Shown one piece after another: positions 35,765 through 48,070 of a stretch of DNA of 64,000 nucleotides. Location: positions 1 through 64,000 of the forward strand of contig JAEPRB010000199.1 of NCBI GenBank assembly GCA_016758965.1, read 5' to 3'. The position numbers were made by a program, and so were the translations under genes. The notes below the pieces were generated by a model, which saw only the letters and a program-made list of their open reading frames with translations, did not search any database and was not told where the DNA came from. How positions within the stretch are numbered: the first letter of the stretch is position 1; every line of letters begins with the position of its first letter. This DNA is from Circinella minor. Lineage: Eukaryota > Mucoromycota > Mucoromycetes > Mucorales > Lichtheimiaceae.

Positions 35765-37636
35765 ATGGCCCATAAACAACTTAAAATCGCGTTTATTCAC
35801 CCAGATCTTGGAATTGGTAATTGGGAAATCTCTTTATCTTTTCAATTGAAAAGTATCTATCAATAAATTATGCGTTAAATAACAAAATAATAATAACTTC
35901 TCGGGATTTAGGCGGAGCCGAGCGTCTCGTAGTAGATGCAGCCGTTGGATTGCAAATGAAAGGTCACGATGTAATATTTTATACAAGTCATCACGATCCA
36001 AAGCATTGCTTTGAAGAAACTCGAGACGGTAAGCTCTTACTGTCTATATATATGGGATGCGACAACCATAGGAGCAACAAATAAATGAGACTCAAATATT
36101 TATATATGTACCGTCAGGCACATTAAAAGTCAACGTTCGTGGCGATTGGCTTCCTCGTACAATATTCGGTCGGTTTTATATCATATGTGCTATATTTCGA
36201 CAAATTGTTCTTGCGTTTTCATTAATATATCAAGACGATAAAGAATATGATGTCTTAGTTATTGATCAATTAAGTGCATGCATTCCTTTATTTAAATCAT
36301 TAAGCTCCGCACGGGTAAGTTCTTACCACTTATTATATCAGATTTAAAGGGGCTGTTAGTTAATATTGGTTACTGAATTAATTAATTTATTTATTTATAT
36401 TTTTATATACAAAGATTCTTTTCTATTGTCACCATCCTGATTTATTATTAACCACACGTGAATCACTTATCAAAAAGTTGTATCGGATACCCGTTGATAA
36501 GTGGGAAGAATGGACTACAGGTGAGACAAAAAAAAAGATAAAAATGGGATTTGTTTGAAGAGGACCATCAACTCCGTTTGCTTACAAAAAAAAAGGAATG
36601 TCGGATAGAATTGCTGTAAATAGTGGATATACTGGCAGCGTTTTTAAAGAATCTTTTCGATCTATAAAACAAACACCTGAAATTCTTTACCCACCTATCA
36701 ACTTTACTGGATACGATCGATCCGTTGATTTAAATGATGAATCTGTAAAAATATTGCAATGGTAAAATATTGGGTAGAGCATCGGAAAAAAATAAGTTTC
36801 TTGAAATCATTTTATAAGACTAGCTAACTATTACATATGTAGCTCGCAAAAGATGTTAATTTCTATTAATCGATTCGAACGCAAGAAAAACGTGGAGTTG
36901 GCTCTACGCGCTTTTGCATCATTAAAAGAAATGGTATCAGCCGAGACTCTTTCTAAATACCGTCTAGTGCTTGCTGGTAGGTTTGGAAAAGATAACATAT
37001 ATGTCTATAGTTATTTTGTTCAATGACCAACAGAAAAAAATTGTCAAAAATACAGGTGGTTATGATCGACGCGTTCAAGAAAATGTCGAATATCTTGAAG
37101 AATTGGATCAACTCGCCCAAACTGAATTTGGGTTGAAAACATTTACGATATACCCATCATCATTGGATCTCCCGCCTAGTGACACTCAAGTAATTTTTCT
37201 TTGTTCATTCAATGATGCTCAACGTACTTACTTGTTAACCGAAGCTGACTTGATGCTCTATACACCATCCAATGAACATTTTGGTATTACGCCCGTAGAA
37301 GGGATGTATGGATGTTTACCAGTGATTGCATGTAATTCTGGGGGACCTGTTGAAACCATCAAACATGAAGAAACAGGGCTTTTGTTACCTTCAGATCCGG
37401 AAGCTTGGGGCTGTGGTATTAAGGATTTTGTAACGGGGAAATATGACAAAATAAAAATGGGAAGTCAAGGACGTGAGCATGTACGACAAAAGTTTTCATT
37501 AGAAGCTTTTTCAAATCAATCACAAGAAATTATTGACGATATGATGGCACAGCCCCTTAAAAAGTCCAGTATTGTACTATACTTTTTATTTGCCATGGTA
37601 ATGTTTTTGATAGCAGTAGTATATGCATGTTTATAA
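35765..37636 (+). CDS. ALG2: ALG2, alpha-1,3/1,6-mannosyltransferase of N-glycan precursor synthesis, 450 aa
   Basis: Seven exons: 35765-35816, 35912-36028, 36118-36314, 36415-36520, 36596-36761, 36843-36976 and 37056-37636. This is a GT4 glycosyltransferase (GT-B fold). The N-terminus reads [21 protein letters not shown] cytosolic-face hydrophobic stretch follows ([17 protein letters not shown]), then [26 protein letters not shown] and the donor-site E-x7-E motif EHFGITPVE at residues 331-339. A C-terminal hydrophobic anchor ([19 protein letters not shown]) ends the protein. ALG2 adds the second and third mannoses to Man1GlcNAc2-PP-dolichol at the ER. Convergent with the PKA regulatory gene. 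Confidence 0.96.
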
Positions 37637-38186
37637 ACAGATTTCCTTCACTTAAAACTAGCATTAGTTCCATCCCGCAGCGCACGTACATCGAAAAGAT
37701 CAAGTGCTTGATAATTGCAAATAGTAAAAAAGACCTTATTACTCCTTTCCATGTTTCATCTTCTCAATTTTTTAACTATCAACTTAAATAAGAAGAAATT
37801 ATAATATCAATAATTTTTTGATATTTTGTTTCGTTATATGTATTTATATATATAAAAAAATTAATAATGTTACTATATATTATGATTCCGATTCACTTCT
37901 AACTAAGTGAGAAACAGAGAAAAAAGTTGACATGATGTGTCAAAATGGTAAAACAAAAAAAAATTGTGTGTACCTAAAGAAAGAGAAACACAAAAAAAAA
38001 GGAGAGAATGAAAAGATAAATGTAAATGGTTGTGTATATAAATTATGTTATTGTCGTGAGGGTGCGTGTGAGGATGTACTGATGCATAATCGAATAATAG
38101 TAATGATAATAATAATATAATAATAATAAGGAAAATGTAATAATGATAATAATGATAATGAATGAGAAATCTCTACTAAAATTTTT
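37637..38186. other. Convergent 3' region between ALG2 and the PKA regulatory subunit
   Basis: AT-rich with an AAT/ATA repeat at about 38096-38160. No coding frame of note. Confidence 0.5.
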
Positions 38187-39685
38187 TTATGATGTTTGCT
38201 GTTGACTACTTATGATGGCATGATAATTTTCAGAATTGCGTTTCAGGATATCCAAAACAGGACCAAGGAGTCGGGTAAATGCTTTTTTACCTAAGGTGGC
38301 ACATTTTAATCGACCTTGCGCCACTACTGTTGCAGCACGAGGACTATCATTGAGTAATGCCAATTCTATTAAGGAGAGATGTTGTTTTTAATAAATAAAA
38401 ATAGAATTGTATATTTTTTCCTCCTTATATATATTATATGCACTCATAAATGCAACATGACTATCACGACAAAAGTAAAAAAAAAAAAAAAAAAAAAGGC
38501 AGAAAACATACCTCCAAAGTAAGCAGCGCGGCCTAATCGATTTACCTTGCTACCATCCTTATATACAACGGCATCACCTGATTCGATCATATAAAACCGA
38601 TCCCCAATATCACCTTGTATCACAACCTCTTCACCATCATTAAAATATACGGACTCGAGAGCATCTGCCACTTTGTGTCGTTCATAAGGCTCCAAGGACT
38701 TTAATAAGGGCACATCTCGTAAGAACGATTCATACAATCGACGTTTTCTCGAAGTATTTTCCATCAAAATAGTTCGAAAAGTAATACGATCCAAAGCCCA
38801 TAAAACAGCATCCGATGTTGCAATAATAGTAGCTGCTCTTGGAGCGTTATACATCAAAGCCAATTCACCAAAACTCCCACCTGCTTCATAACTTGTGACT
38901 TTTACGGCTTCCTCTTGATTATTTTTTGTAATAAAACAATCGAATGTACCCGATTCAACCACATAAAAATAATCACCTATACCTCCTTGTTCAATTACTT
39001 TTTCTTCCTGGGTCACTTGTTTCTCAGCCATAGCATGAACCACATCTTGATATTGCTCTTCATCCAAGTTTCGGAACAGGAAATTGCTGGCAACACTGAC
39101 TTTGATCCTTTCGCATTGTTCTGGTGACTTTGGGATAACCTTTTTTGGATAGTCGCTACCGGAAGAAGGTGTCATGCTTTCAGCACTAACCGAAACTCGT
39201 CGGTCTCGGTTATATTGAGGTTCAAACGAGATGGGGGATCCCAATGTGTCCATCTGTTCATCTTCATCGTACTCTTCATCGTCATTGTCTTCATCGCCGT
39301 CGTCAGAATAACTATAAGTAACAATACGTTGTACTGGTGATGTTTGATCGATAAGCTTTCCGTTATTATCCTTATTATTGCTAATGAGAGTAGTAGTATC
39401 AGAAGGTGTAGTTGCCGATAAAGGATGTTGTTCTCCTGACAAAACCATCGAGTCGACTGTATTGGTCAAAATATAAGGTTGTTGTCGCTTTTGAATTTCT
39501 AAAGGTAACGTTCCTTGTTGTCTAAAAGCAGCACGTTGCTCCTCGAGTTTATGATTGAAAAAGTTTGCACAAAACTGTAATACGTCCTGAGGACTACCTG
39601 CTCGACAGTATTGACCATGGAGGTCAGCAAGTAGATCGTTATATTCATTATTTTCAGTAAAACTAAAATTACTATCGATTGTCAT
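38187..39685 (-). CDS. PKAR: cAMP-dependent protein kinase regulatory subunit, 450 aa
   Basis: Exons 39685-38512 and 38365-38187 (minus strand). A dimerisation/docking-like N-terminus (YNDLLADLHGQYCRAGSPQD) precedes a disordered acidic linker. The inhibitor site RDRRVSVSAES places a phosphorylatable serine at residue 165 in RRxS, as in type II regulatory subunits. Two cyclic-nucleotide-binding domains follow; their phosphate-binding cassettes are FGELALMYNAPRAAT (from residue 272) and FGELALLNDSPRAAT. The intron splits the second cassette between the glycine and the glutamate. It holds the kinase inactive until cAMP binds, a pathway governing dimorphism and growth in Mucorales. Orthologue of yeast BCY1. 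The intron near its donor holds a 20-A run at about 38478-38497. Confidence 0.95.
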
Positions 39686-42600
39686 ATTAAAACTTTATGT
39701 AAAAAAAAAAGATATTGTATGTGAGAAGAAAAAAGATTGAAAAAGAAAGAAAGAGAAAAAAAGAATAAAATTTGAAAACTTATACTGAAAAGGTATGATC
39801 TCATGACATTTTTTTTGGCAAATAATAAAAAAAACGGGGCAAGTTATTCTCAACTGCAGGCAAACGAAAAAGGGTTCAAGTATAAAAAACGTTTTTTATT
39901 TGCTTATTATGGTCTTTAAACACATTTATTTTAATAACTACTACTCTAATGCTAATAAGTTTTTACTCCTTGAACTTCTTTATAAAAAGATACTTGAATC
40001 TTATTAGAATAATAAAAACCCTGTAAAATTAAAAACACATGTAAGTATTAAAAATTACATAAATTTTTAAGGTTGTATCATTTAACAAAGTAAAAATATT
40101 GTTTTATGTGAATGAATATCAGAAATTGAGGAACATTCGTTCTTTCAGTGATCATCAAAATGAGCTGGGTTTAATAGCAAAAAGTTCATTCATCATACAA
40201 TCACATAATAACAGTATTTATACTTATAAACAATAATAATAACAAGAATAAATAGAAATAAAACTTACCAGTACAAGAAGTGTTGAGCAAAGAAAACACA
40301 AATGTGCGAGTATTCGTGTCATTTATATAAAAAAAATTTTTTCAGCGGTGTGTCGGTGTGTAAAACAAAAAAAAAAGTGACGGGCAAAAAAAATATGGCT
40401 TCGGAGGTTTTAACTGAAAAATGATTAGTTCCATTTTCAAGCATGCATGTAACCTTCCCAACAAAGTAGTACCCTTTTTTTTAACTTTTTGACACCTGGT
40501 TTTTGCTACTCAATATATTTACTACATTCATATTTGATAAAATATCCCTCTAGCCTCTACTCTTTTATTTATATGGTTTCAGTCTTATTTATCATCGACT
40601 TGGAATTGGTTCTGTCACAATTGAATCGTGATCGATGGCTCCGCCACTCCGAATGACAGTATTATAAGACGCGTATTAGTTGTAAGATACCGCTGTGATA
40701 TCGGACACGGTGAGTATGATTAGGGGTTTTAAAAGGTAAGCTTATCCAAAACGGAGAGACCTATAACTCTCAGAAAAAACTTACGTTAGATGGCCCCAGG
40801 CAAAAGCCCTCACGAACTATTTAATTGGTGCGAACAGATGATAGAGAGGAGAAGGAGAAGGCGGGCATTGTTATCTGTCACTATTATTATCATTAGAAAA
40901 CTAAACATAAGAAAATTTTTACTTGATGACAAAAAAAGGTAAGAAGCCACTGCTGTTAAAACAGGGTATCTAACAAAGAAACACATTTAAGCACCACCTT
41001 TTCTTCTCTTGTTCTCAATATGTTGATCATAATTCAACATCATCTATTCAAAATGGGAAAGACTACTTCAACGAAAGGATATGCATCTCTAAAGAACAAT
41101 GGGCAAAGAAGAAAAATGAAGTGATTGTGTTTATGCGAAGGCTATATTATACAATAGTTCATCACAAATGGGTGATAACTGATATACAGACGCCTTCAGT
41201 TTTTTAAATCCCTCTGGTAAATAAGTATTCGTTCATTGATAAAATACGTGCATAAACTTCCTGGTATTGTTGGGAACTCGACTATTGTGTACGTAGAACA
41301 AATCGAGTGTGCATGATCTAAAATAAAAGCAATAACAAAAGAGTTTGAGTTGTTATAAACAGAATAGCGATACGCTTGATCCCATTTAATAAATTGAAAA
41401 AAATAATAGAAGCTTTTATATTAGTAATAACAAATCAAAAATGACACATTTGTAATATAAAGTGAGCGTATATTTATCTATCATAATCTGAAATTACTGC
41501 TCTTTTTGAGTGGTACGTTGTGAGCACAGATATACTTGCAGGGCTCGTATATACTATAAAATGTACTACCTCCTATCTCACTACTTTTTTTAACATAATA
41601 TAAATAGACCATATAAATTGCTACATATCCCATTACTTTCTCTTCTTTTAAGCACACCCTTTCTTTGCTTGACTTCAGGTGATTATTGTTTGACGATCCA
41701 TAGTCTTGATTTCTCATTGGCTCTGCTACTATATCACAATGCTACAGTATTGACTAAAACATCTCCTGATACTGTGGGTTCCCCCATTGTCGGTGAGAGT
41801 AGATCAAGATCAGAAGCCATCTTGTTGCCTAGATACGAAAGGATCAGTGACATGTTATCAGCATACGTAACAACCATTGTACTGTTGATATCATCCTATA
41901 ATAAAAGCAAGTTAAACTTCATTACATAAAAGTTGCTGTGTCTGTGAGTTATCAAGTTTATTTGTGTGGAATAAGAAAAGGGGAGTTAAAACTTCAAATG
42001 TACTAGTATATTGAGACAAACATCGTTGTACGTAGCATAAAATACATGATTTATTCTTTGTGTGAATACTACGTACACTTTATAAATTCCTGTCAATAAA
42101 ATCGGCTTTTTAAGATCACTTTTACCAAAAATACAAAAAAAATAAAAATAATGCTACGATCAATGACTAAAGAAGTTTCAAGTATCTATAATGATAAGCG
42201 ATCATCAATTGCTGTTGGAGAAGATATAGAGTTAAGTGCGTAGAGGTGGTTAAAAAAAAGGAATGATATTTGACAAATTACGTCCGTAATATTGTACGTA
42301 ATAATCCTATCATCATTGTCGTTTTTGAAATGTCTAGTAATCACAATAACTGAATTCGAGTTCTTGTAACGACGATAATCGATATCATCCAACTGAAAGC
42401 AGCTCTCATGATTTTCGAAATTCATTATATTTCTTTTGTCAGATGAACACAAATTTTCAATACAATCAACATTGGGCTTATCAAACTTCTGTCAATGGTA
42501 TCAAAATATCATTCATTGTCTATTATTTGAACGATAGATTATTATTATGCTTGTTATTACGTATTAGGGATTGTTTTTATAGTGAATCAAGCGATTGAAG

Positions 42601-42739
42601 AGAAAAGTATTATATGTGTATAACAAAAAAAACATACATTAATTAATTAAAAAAAAGGAAGATATTAAAACAAAAAAGAAGTTTTGTACGATGCGAGAGA
42701 AAAGGAGTAGTAGATAGAATACATATATTATTACTATTA
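39686..42739. other. Long intergenic region with one unassigned open frame
   Basis: The first ~400 bp are the PKAR upstream region. At 41618-41929 the + strand opens 103 codons beginning with a hydrophobic leader (LLSLLLSTPFLCL) and a moderately complex tail (PIVGESRSRSEAILLPRYER). The opposite strand of the same segment (about 41890-41745) reads MVVTYADNMSLILSYLGNKM, equally protein-like. No domain supports either, so neither is called as a gene. The rest is AT-rich and empty to the eye. Confidence 0.35.
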
Positions 42740-45700
42740 TTATTTTGTAAGGACATGAACTGCAAGAAGTTCTCTAAACTTCAACCTGTCAAATTGTATT
42801 CCATTTCTACCTAACACTTCATTAAAAAACTGTTCTTCATCGCCCTCAGTAATATGACCGCTGACTGCCAATGCCGCCTTGACTTCTTCACCGCGTTCTT
42901 CGCCAATGAATCCCATATTTAATATTCGAGCAGTTTCACCAAAATTACCGCCCCACAATAACGGTTCTAAATACTTGAGAACTGCTAACCCAGTCTTGAA
43001 TAAAATAATGTCACCTTCGAGTAAAAAGATATCCCATAACCATGATGAAAGTTCCAATGGAACAATAGATGAGAATATGGTCATGAACCAATCGGGTAAA
43101 TAATGGTCAGGTGTGAGTGATAGATTTTTGAAATGCAAATATAATTTGGGAAGATTTTCGGCAAACCCGATGTTAAATATTTTAAAATATCCACGGACAC
43201 GTTGTTCGTCTCCATCATAGAGAGCAGAAAGTACACCCGATTTTCGTATCATGTTTGGTAAAGCTACTAATGTTTCTTCAGTACTCATGTTTAGTAGTAA
43301 CATACCAGCAAGGAAAGATGTTCCTCGGGACTATATAATGTAAGAATAAATAAATAACTTCTTTTCCCTGCTTTGACTTATAAATCTGGTGTCAGCTACT
43401 TTGCTAACTTACATAAGAGTCATCTTGCCGAAGATAAGAATATCCTTGAAGTACTTTTTTCAATGATGAAAACAATGGTCCGTCAGGCTATATTTCAAAA
43501 ATAAAATAAAATAATTAGCTTTTACATTGATTAGATTCACATCCGTGTCATTTTGAACAAGAAAAATAATAATCACCTGGAACACGCAAAGACTTGGCAA
43601 GGTCCTCAATATATCTTCTTCAATATTCTTTTTCAAAAATTGAGAAGACTCGGAATTGTCTATGGGTATCTTATCAAGGCCACTTCTACTTCCATCTTCT
43701 TCATCACCGGAACCAATATCATCACCAAGCCGGACATCATCCACAGAGCCGATGTCACTATTATTCTCCCCATCACTGTTATTGCTGCTACGAACAGTAC
43801 CATCACGACTATATTTTCCTTCTGACGATACTCGTTCTCGTTCTCTTCTTTGTTTTGCATACATTTCTTGTAAATCCATCCCTTTTCGACTTTGATGATT
43901 GGTTTCTTCTTGTTGATAATAATGATCTTCATTATCATAATCACCATAATCATCATAATCATCATAATCATCCTCCTCAATAACATCATTTACATGTGCC
44001 ATTGTTCCTTCTTCATACCTATTACCTTGTAATATATTTTCATCTATACTTTCAGGGTAATGAGTCCGTTCAGATGGATCTTCTTGGAGTACGTTGAGAC
44101 TGCTTGTTCTTCGTACTCGTCTTAAGTTATATAATTCATCATTTTCTTCAATGCTTTGTCTTATCCATTCAGGTTCATGTCGTTTATTTCGATGATGAAG
44201 TTCATCGTCGCTGCCTGCAGTAGATAAATTTCCCTTATTATACACTTGCTTCATGGATGAATCATTGTTGGATCCATTTTTTTGTCCACCATCGTTTTTA
44301 AAGAATTCTGTATAATAAACCACCATTTACACTTAGTACTTTCGAAGTGCTTTTATTTTGTTATCCTTGCAATATTTTTTTTTTTTTTACCTTTTGTGAG
44401 TTTCAAATTATTTCCTATAGCAAGCATCCAAACACGCTTTCTGCATCTTGGCGGAACCCCTTGCAGCCATAATTCATGTGTTCTTCTATCTTTAACCCTA
44501 AATAATAATTATGGTCATTTTCATCATATGAAAAAGTACGTGCTTAGAAACGTAGGTATCGTAGATACCTTATACTCCAATTAGTCAATATCTCATCTTC
44601 CCAAATATGTAATGCTTGAGACGTTTTTTTATCTTTTTCCTCTCTTCGTTTATGATGCTCTCGTTCTTTTTTGGCCTCTATTATACATAGATATAGATGA
44701 CTAAGTATTATATGTTTTATAAAGAAAATACGAAAAACTGGTTAGCCATGAATATATAATGTATACTAACCTAATAGTTTTGCTTTTTTCATCATTGCTT
44801 GATGTTGCTGTAAATGCTTCTTTTCTTCGTGTGGATCTTTTGGTGGTAACATTCTATTGTTATTCAAAATACAAACTTTTTCAGTTCTAGATCCAGAATT
44901 CTATTTAAGAAAGATGTGATAAATGTATTTTTTTATATACCTCGGTCTTGTCTTGGATATAACTGTATCAAGTGGTGATGGCTTTTGTGTACTTTTACGT
45001 GAAAAGGGGTTAAGGCTATTTGTTCTTTCCCATAATTAGTTTTCTTTCTCTTTTTTTTTAGAAAAAAAGATATGATCCTCTCTCGATTCCCATTATCTAA
45101 TCTCTGTCGTTTTTTTTTCTTTTTACCTTGACCTCCGTTTTATTGCTTTTACAGAAGAACCTCCCGATTGTGCAACGAACTCTCCCTCATAAACACTTCG
45201 TCTCGCTCCTCTTTGAAATACTGGTTGTTGATTATGGTCATGTCCATTCGGTGTATCCGATAATTCTCTCCCGGATGCAGCAGCAGCGGCAGCGGCAGCG
45301 GCAGCCGCTGCTGCTGTAGCTGCTGTAGCTGTTGTTGAGGGACTATCATTTAATACATCTGATATAGAATAAAATGGTCCAGAAACATCTGCTGTAGTAA
45401 TTGACATTTGATGACGGGATGGCTGCTGTCGAGGAGAATTTTGTTGTTGTTGCTGTTGTTGTTGCTGTGGTAATGTCCTCCTAGGCATAAATTTCATAAA
45501 TTTGGATGATTCAAATTGATGAGTTGTTGAATCTCGTGGTAAATCCAATGATACTTCTTCGAAAAATTGATCATATTGATACGTTTTTCTAGTATCTGAG
45601 GGCCATTCATTTTGACTATGTCGTGTGCTATTAATATCATCCTTAGGGGGTGGCGGCGGAGGGGTAGTGTTCAACGTATTACTTGAAGTAGATCCCGCAC

Positions 45701-45998
45701 TATCCAAAGGAAATGCGGATCCATTCCTAGAAAGATCATCAAGTAATTTATCTGCTGTTGTTGTTGCTGTATCAGAGGCAGTCATAGCTTCTGTAACTGG
45801 AATGGAAGTGGTGGCAGCACTAATATCAGTACCATGAGCGTGAGTTGATGGTGAGTTGCTATTATTATTATTGTCGTTCTCTAAATCAATCGTAGCCATC
45901 TGTGAATCAGTAGATAATCGTACAGAGGAAAACTCTTGTGATAGTCTAGTATCGTCGTCCATTTCGGCCAAGCCCGATTCGTTCTGACTTCCTCGCAT
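42740..45998 (-). CDS. TBC (Rab-GAP-like) domain protein, TBC1D12/14-like, 891 aa
   Basis: Eight minus-strand exons: 45998-45127, 45015-44941, 44886-44771, 44677-44569, 44497-44391, 44307-43577, 43487-43413 and 43330-42740. A ~290-residue disordered N-terminus contains poly-Gln and poly-Ala. A basic coiled coil (LPPKDPHEEKKHLQQHQAM) leads into the TBC domain: LWLQGVPPRCRKRVWMLAIG, then an acidic low-complexity insertion of about 230 residues. IEEDILRTLPSLCVF with the arginine finger R661 follows, then the rest (FSSIVPLELSSWLWDIFLLE). TBC proteins accelerate GTP hydrolysis by Rab GTPases in membrane traffic. The expected YxQ glutamine finger is YSR (Y695-R697), split by an intron, so catalysis is questionable. 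The 2 kb upstream separates it from the divergent CASC3-like gene. Confidence 0.88.
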
Positions 45999-48070
45999 TC
46001 AGTTTATAAAGAAAAGAAAGAGAAAAGGTATATTATAAAAGAAGTTACAGGCGAAGAAAAAAGAAAGGGGTTGTTTTATTATAAAAGCAAAGACAAGTTA
46101 TAACTCGTTTTGCCTTAAAAAGGTTACCTGTACGACGATTGCAGCTAAAGAAAAAAAGTCCGTCTTCTCGTTCTGTGCCAAAAAGTTATTTTAATCCCTA
46201 TTCCATTCTTTCTATCAGCTCTTGCACAACATCAATCAACCATCCCATGAAAAGCTCAATGATTTGTAGTACAAAGAGCAAAACAAATTATATTTATTAT
46301 TTATAAATAATAAATAATCTGGCTCTTTCTTTCCATCCACAATATCCAATGGTTTTTGTGGTAACAATGGAACTGACACTATAAAATATATTAATATGCT
46401 ACTGTCGCGCTAAATCTCGGTATAATTCAACATTGCTTCTACTTAATATGGCGGACCTAGTATCAATCTATATTGCCCAACCTTCTCACTTTTAACTTAC
46501 AATTTTTTGGTCTTATTTTGCATATTAATTATGCTTTATTCCTGTCATAAAATCGTAGCATTATCTGGCGTGTTGCCTTGAAAAAATTTAGCTTGTTCAC
46601 TTGTTTCAAGCTAACACTTGTTGGACCCACATTATGTGCCTTAGATGTGCAATCAACTAAAATAATAATTATTGTATTTAGTACGGGGGATGCTGAACTT
46701 CCATACATATTATATATAACACGGAGCGAGTGCTACTATAGTTAGGTATAAAAATGCACTGTATAAACAACAAAATTCATATGTATATGGATGATCTCCC
46801 TTAGAGTGCGGTCATTTAATCCAGAATATAGTTGCCAAATAGTTTAAGTATAGCAATATTGTAGAAACAAAAACAAAGCTATAATTCAATGCAAGTTTCC
46901 TAATAACAGTTTAAAATATTCCCCAAAGGTTACTGTACTTATTCTTGGGTAATTCAAGGTTCCCGCCCAACCAGATATTGTCATTATTTAGCGCTGTATA
47001 ACTTGATATAATGCTACAAGTTTCTAATCTTGCTGCTATCATAATTCATGGTTCGACAGAACTAAAGCCATCTTATTTTAAGAGCATGAAGGTTAATATT
47101 TGATGATATGAAACTGTATATTGATGGACTAAAAGAATTTGCGGATCATTGTAGTGTGAGATTAATCTTGATAAACCCAAAGGAACTACTGGGTATCAGG
47201 TGGTTTCAAATCTCTTGTCACTCATTTCACTTCGATTCTGCGTACATACGTATACGAAGTTTTTGGTGAATTTCCGTGTATTTAATTTGATAATAATAGC
47301 AGGTACGTAGAGAAAAATGTTTTGTCAACAGATGATAAAACTAAATTTTCAACATACGTAAGTCATCTGTATTGGCAGTATGACTATATTCATAGATGAA
47401 TAAATTATTTATAATACGTATAAATGCAATGATTTAACCACTATGCTTTTTGTAATATGTGTATTTTTCTATAGACTCGATGAAATAATCGATACCATGG
47501 TAATGTATAATGATATAGATTCGCATAATAGAAAGGATCTATCCATCTTAATTAATAAAACACTTGAAATTGTGTATTTTACTATATTTGTATTATGAAA
47601 AAGCTATTGACAAAATAAATAATCACAATTAATAACTGCATAAACTAGCAACGAATTATCTATTATCGTCAGTCTCTTTTAAATAACAAGCAGAGAAAAT
47701 ATATAATAAATAGCCTATAAAATGTTCTTTTTCTTTTGATATAAAATTTAAATTTAAATTGAAAATATTGTCTAATAAACAACCATCTTTATTACTAATA
47801 ATTAAAAGAGAAGAACAGGTCATTTTTTATTGTTCTATCCCTTCTTTTTATATATATAGAAAAGAAAAGGGGTATGACAAAGAATGAAGCGGCATTTTTT
47901 TGTCCATTTTAGCCGCAGAGAACTCCACGTACTTTTATTTTTATTTTTCAGCACCCCCCTCCAACCTTCTCTCTATTTTTTTTTCACACACGCTTTTTTG
48001 CAGATCTCTCTCATTCCCTCTCTTTCTTTATATATATTTATATATTTCAAAAAAATAATATACCCCTCTA
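45999..48070. other. Divergent 2-kb intergenic region between the TBC and CASC3-like genes
   Basis: No gene recognised. A block near 47150-47290 has a fairly open + frame (LDKPKGTTGYQVVSNLLSLI) that may be a relic but has no identified family. A pyrimidine-rich leader with TATATATTTATATA (48025-48048) precedes the CASC3-like start codon. Confidence 0.4.
46292..46315. repeat. 24-bp perfect AT palindrome
   Basis: The sequence from 46292 to 46315 equals its own reverse complement and consists only of A and T, centred on TTATAA. It could extrude a cruciform or arise by chance in such AT-rich DNA. Confidence 0.7.

Noticed and set aside
41481..41929. Overlapping open frames on both strands as a gene
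   Set aside because: Neither strand shows a recognisable domain, flanking exons or promoter; kept only as a note in the intergenic entry.
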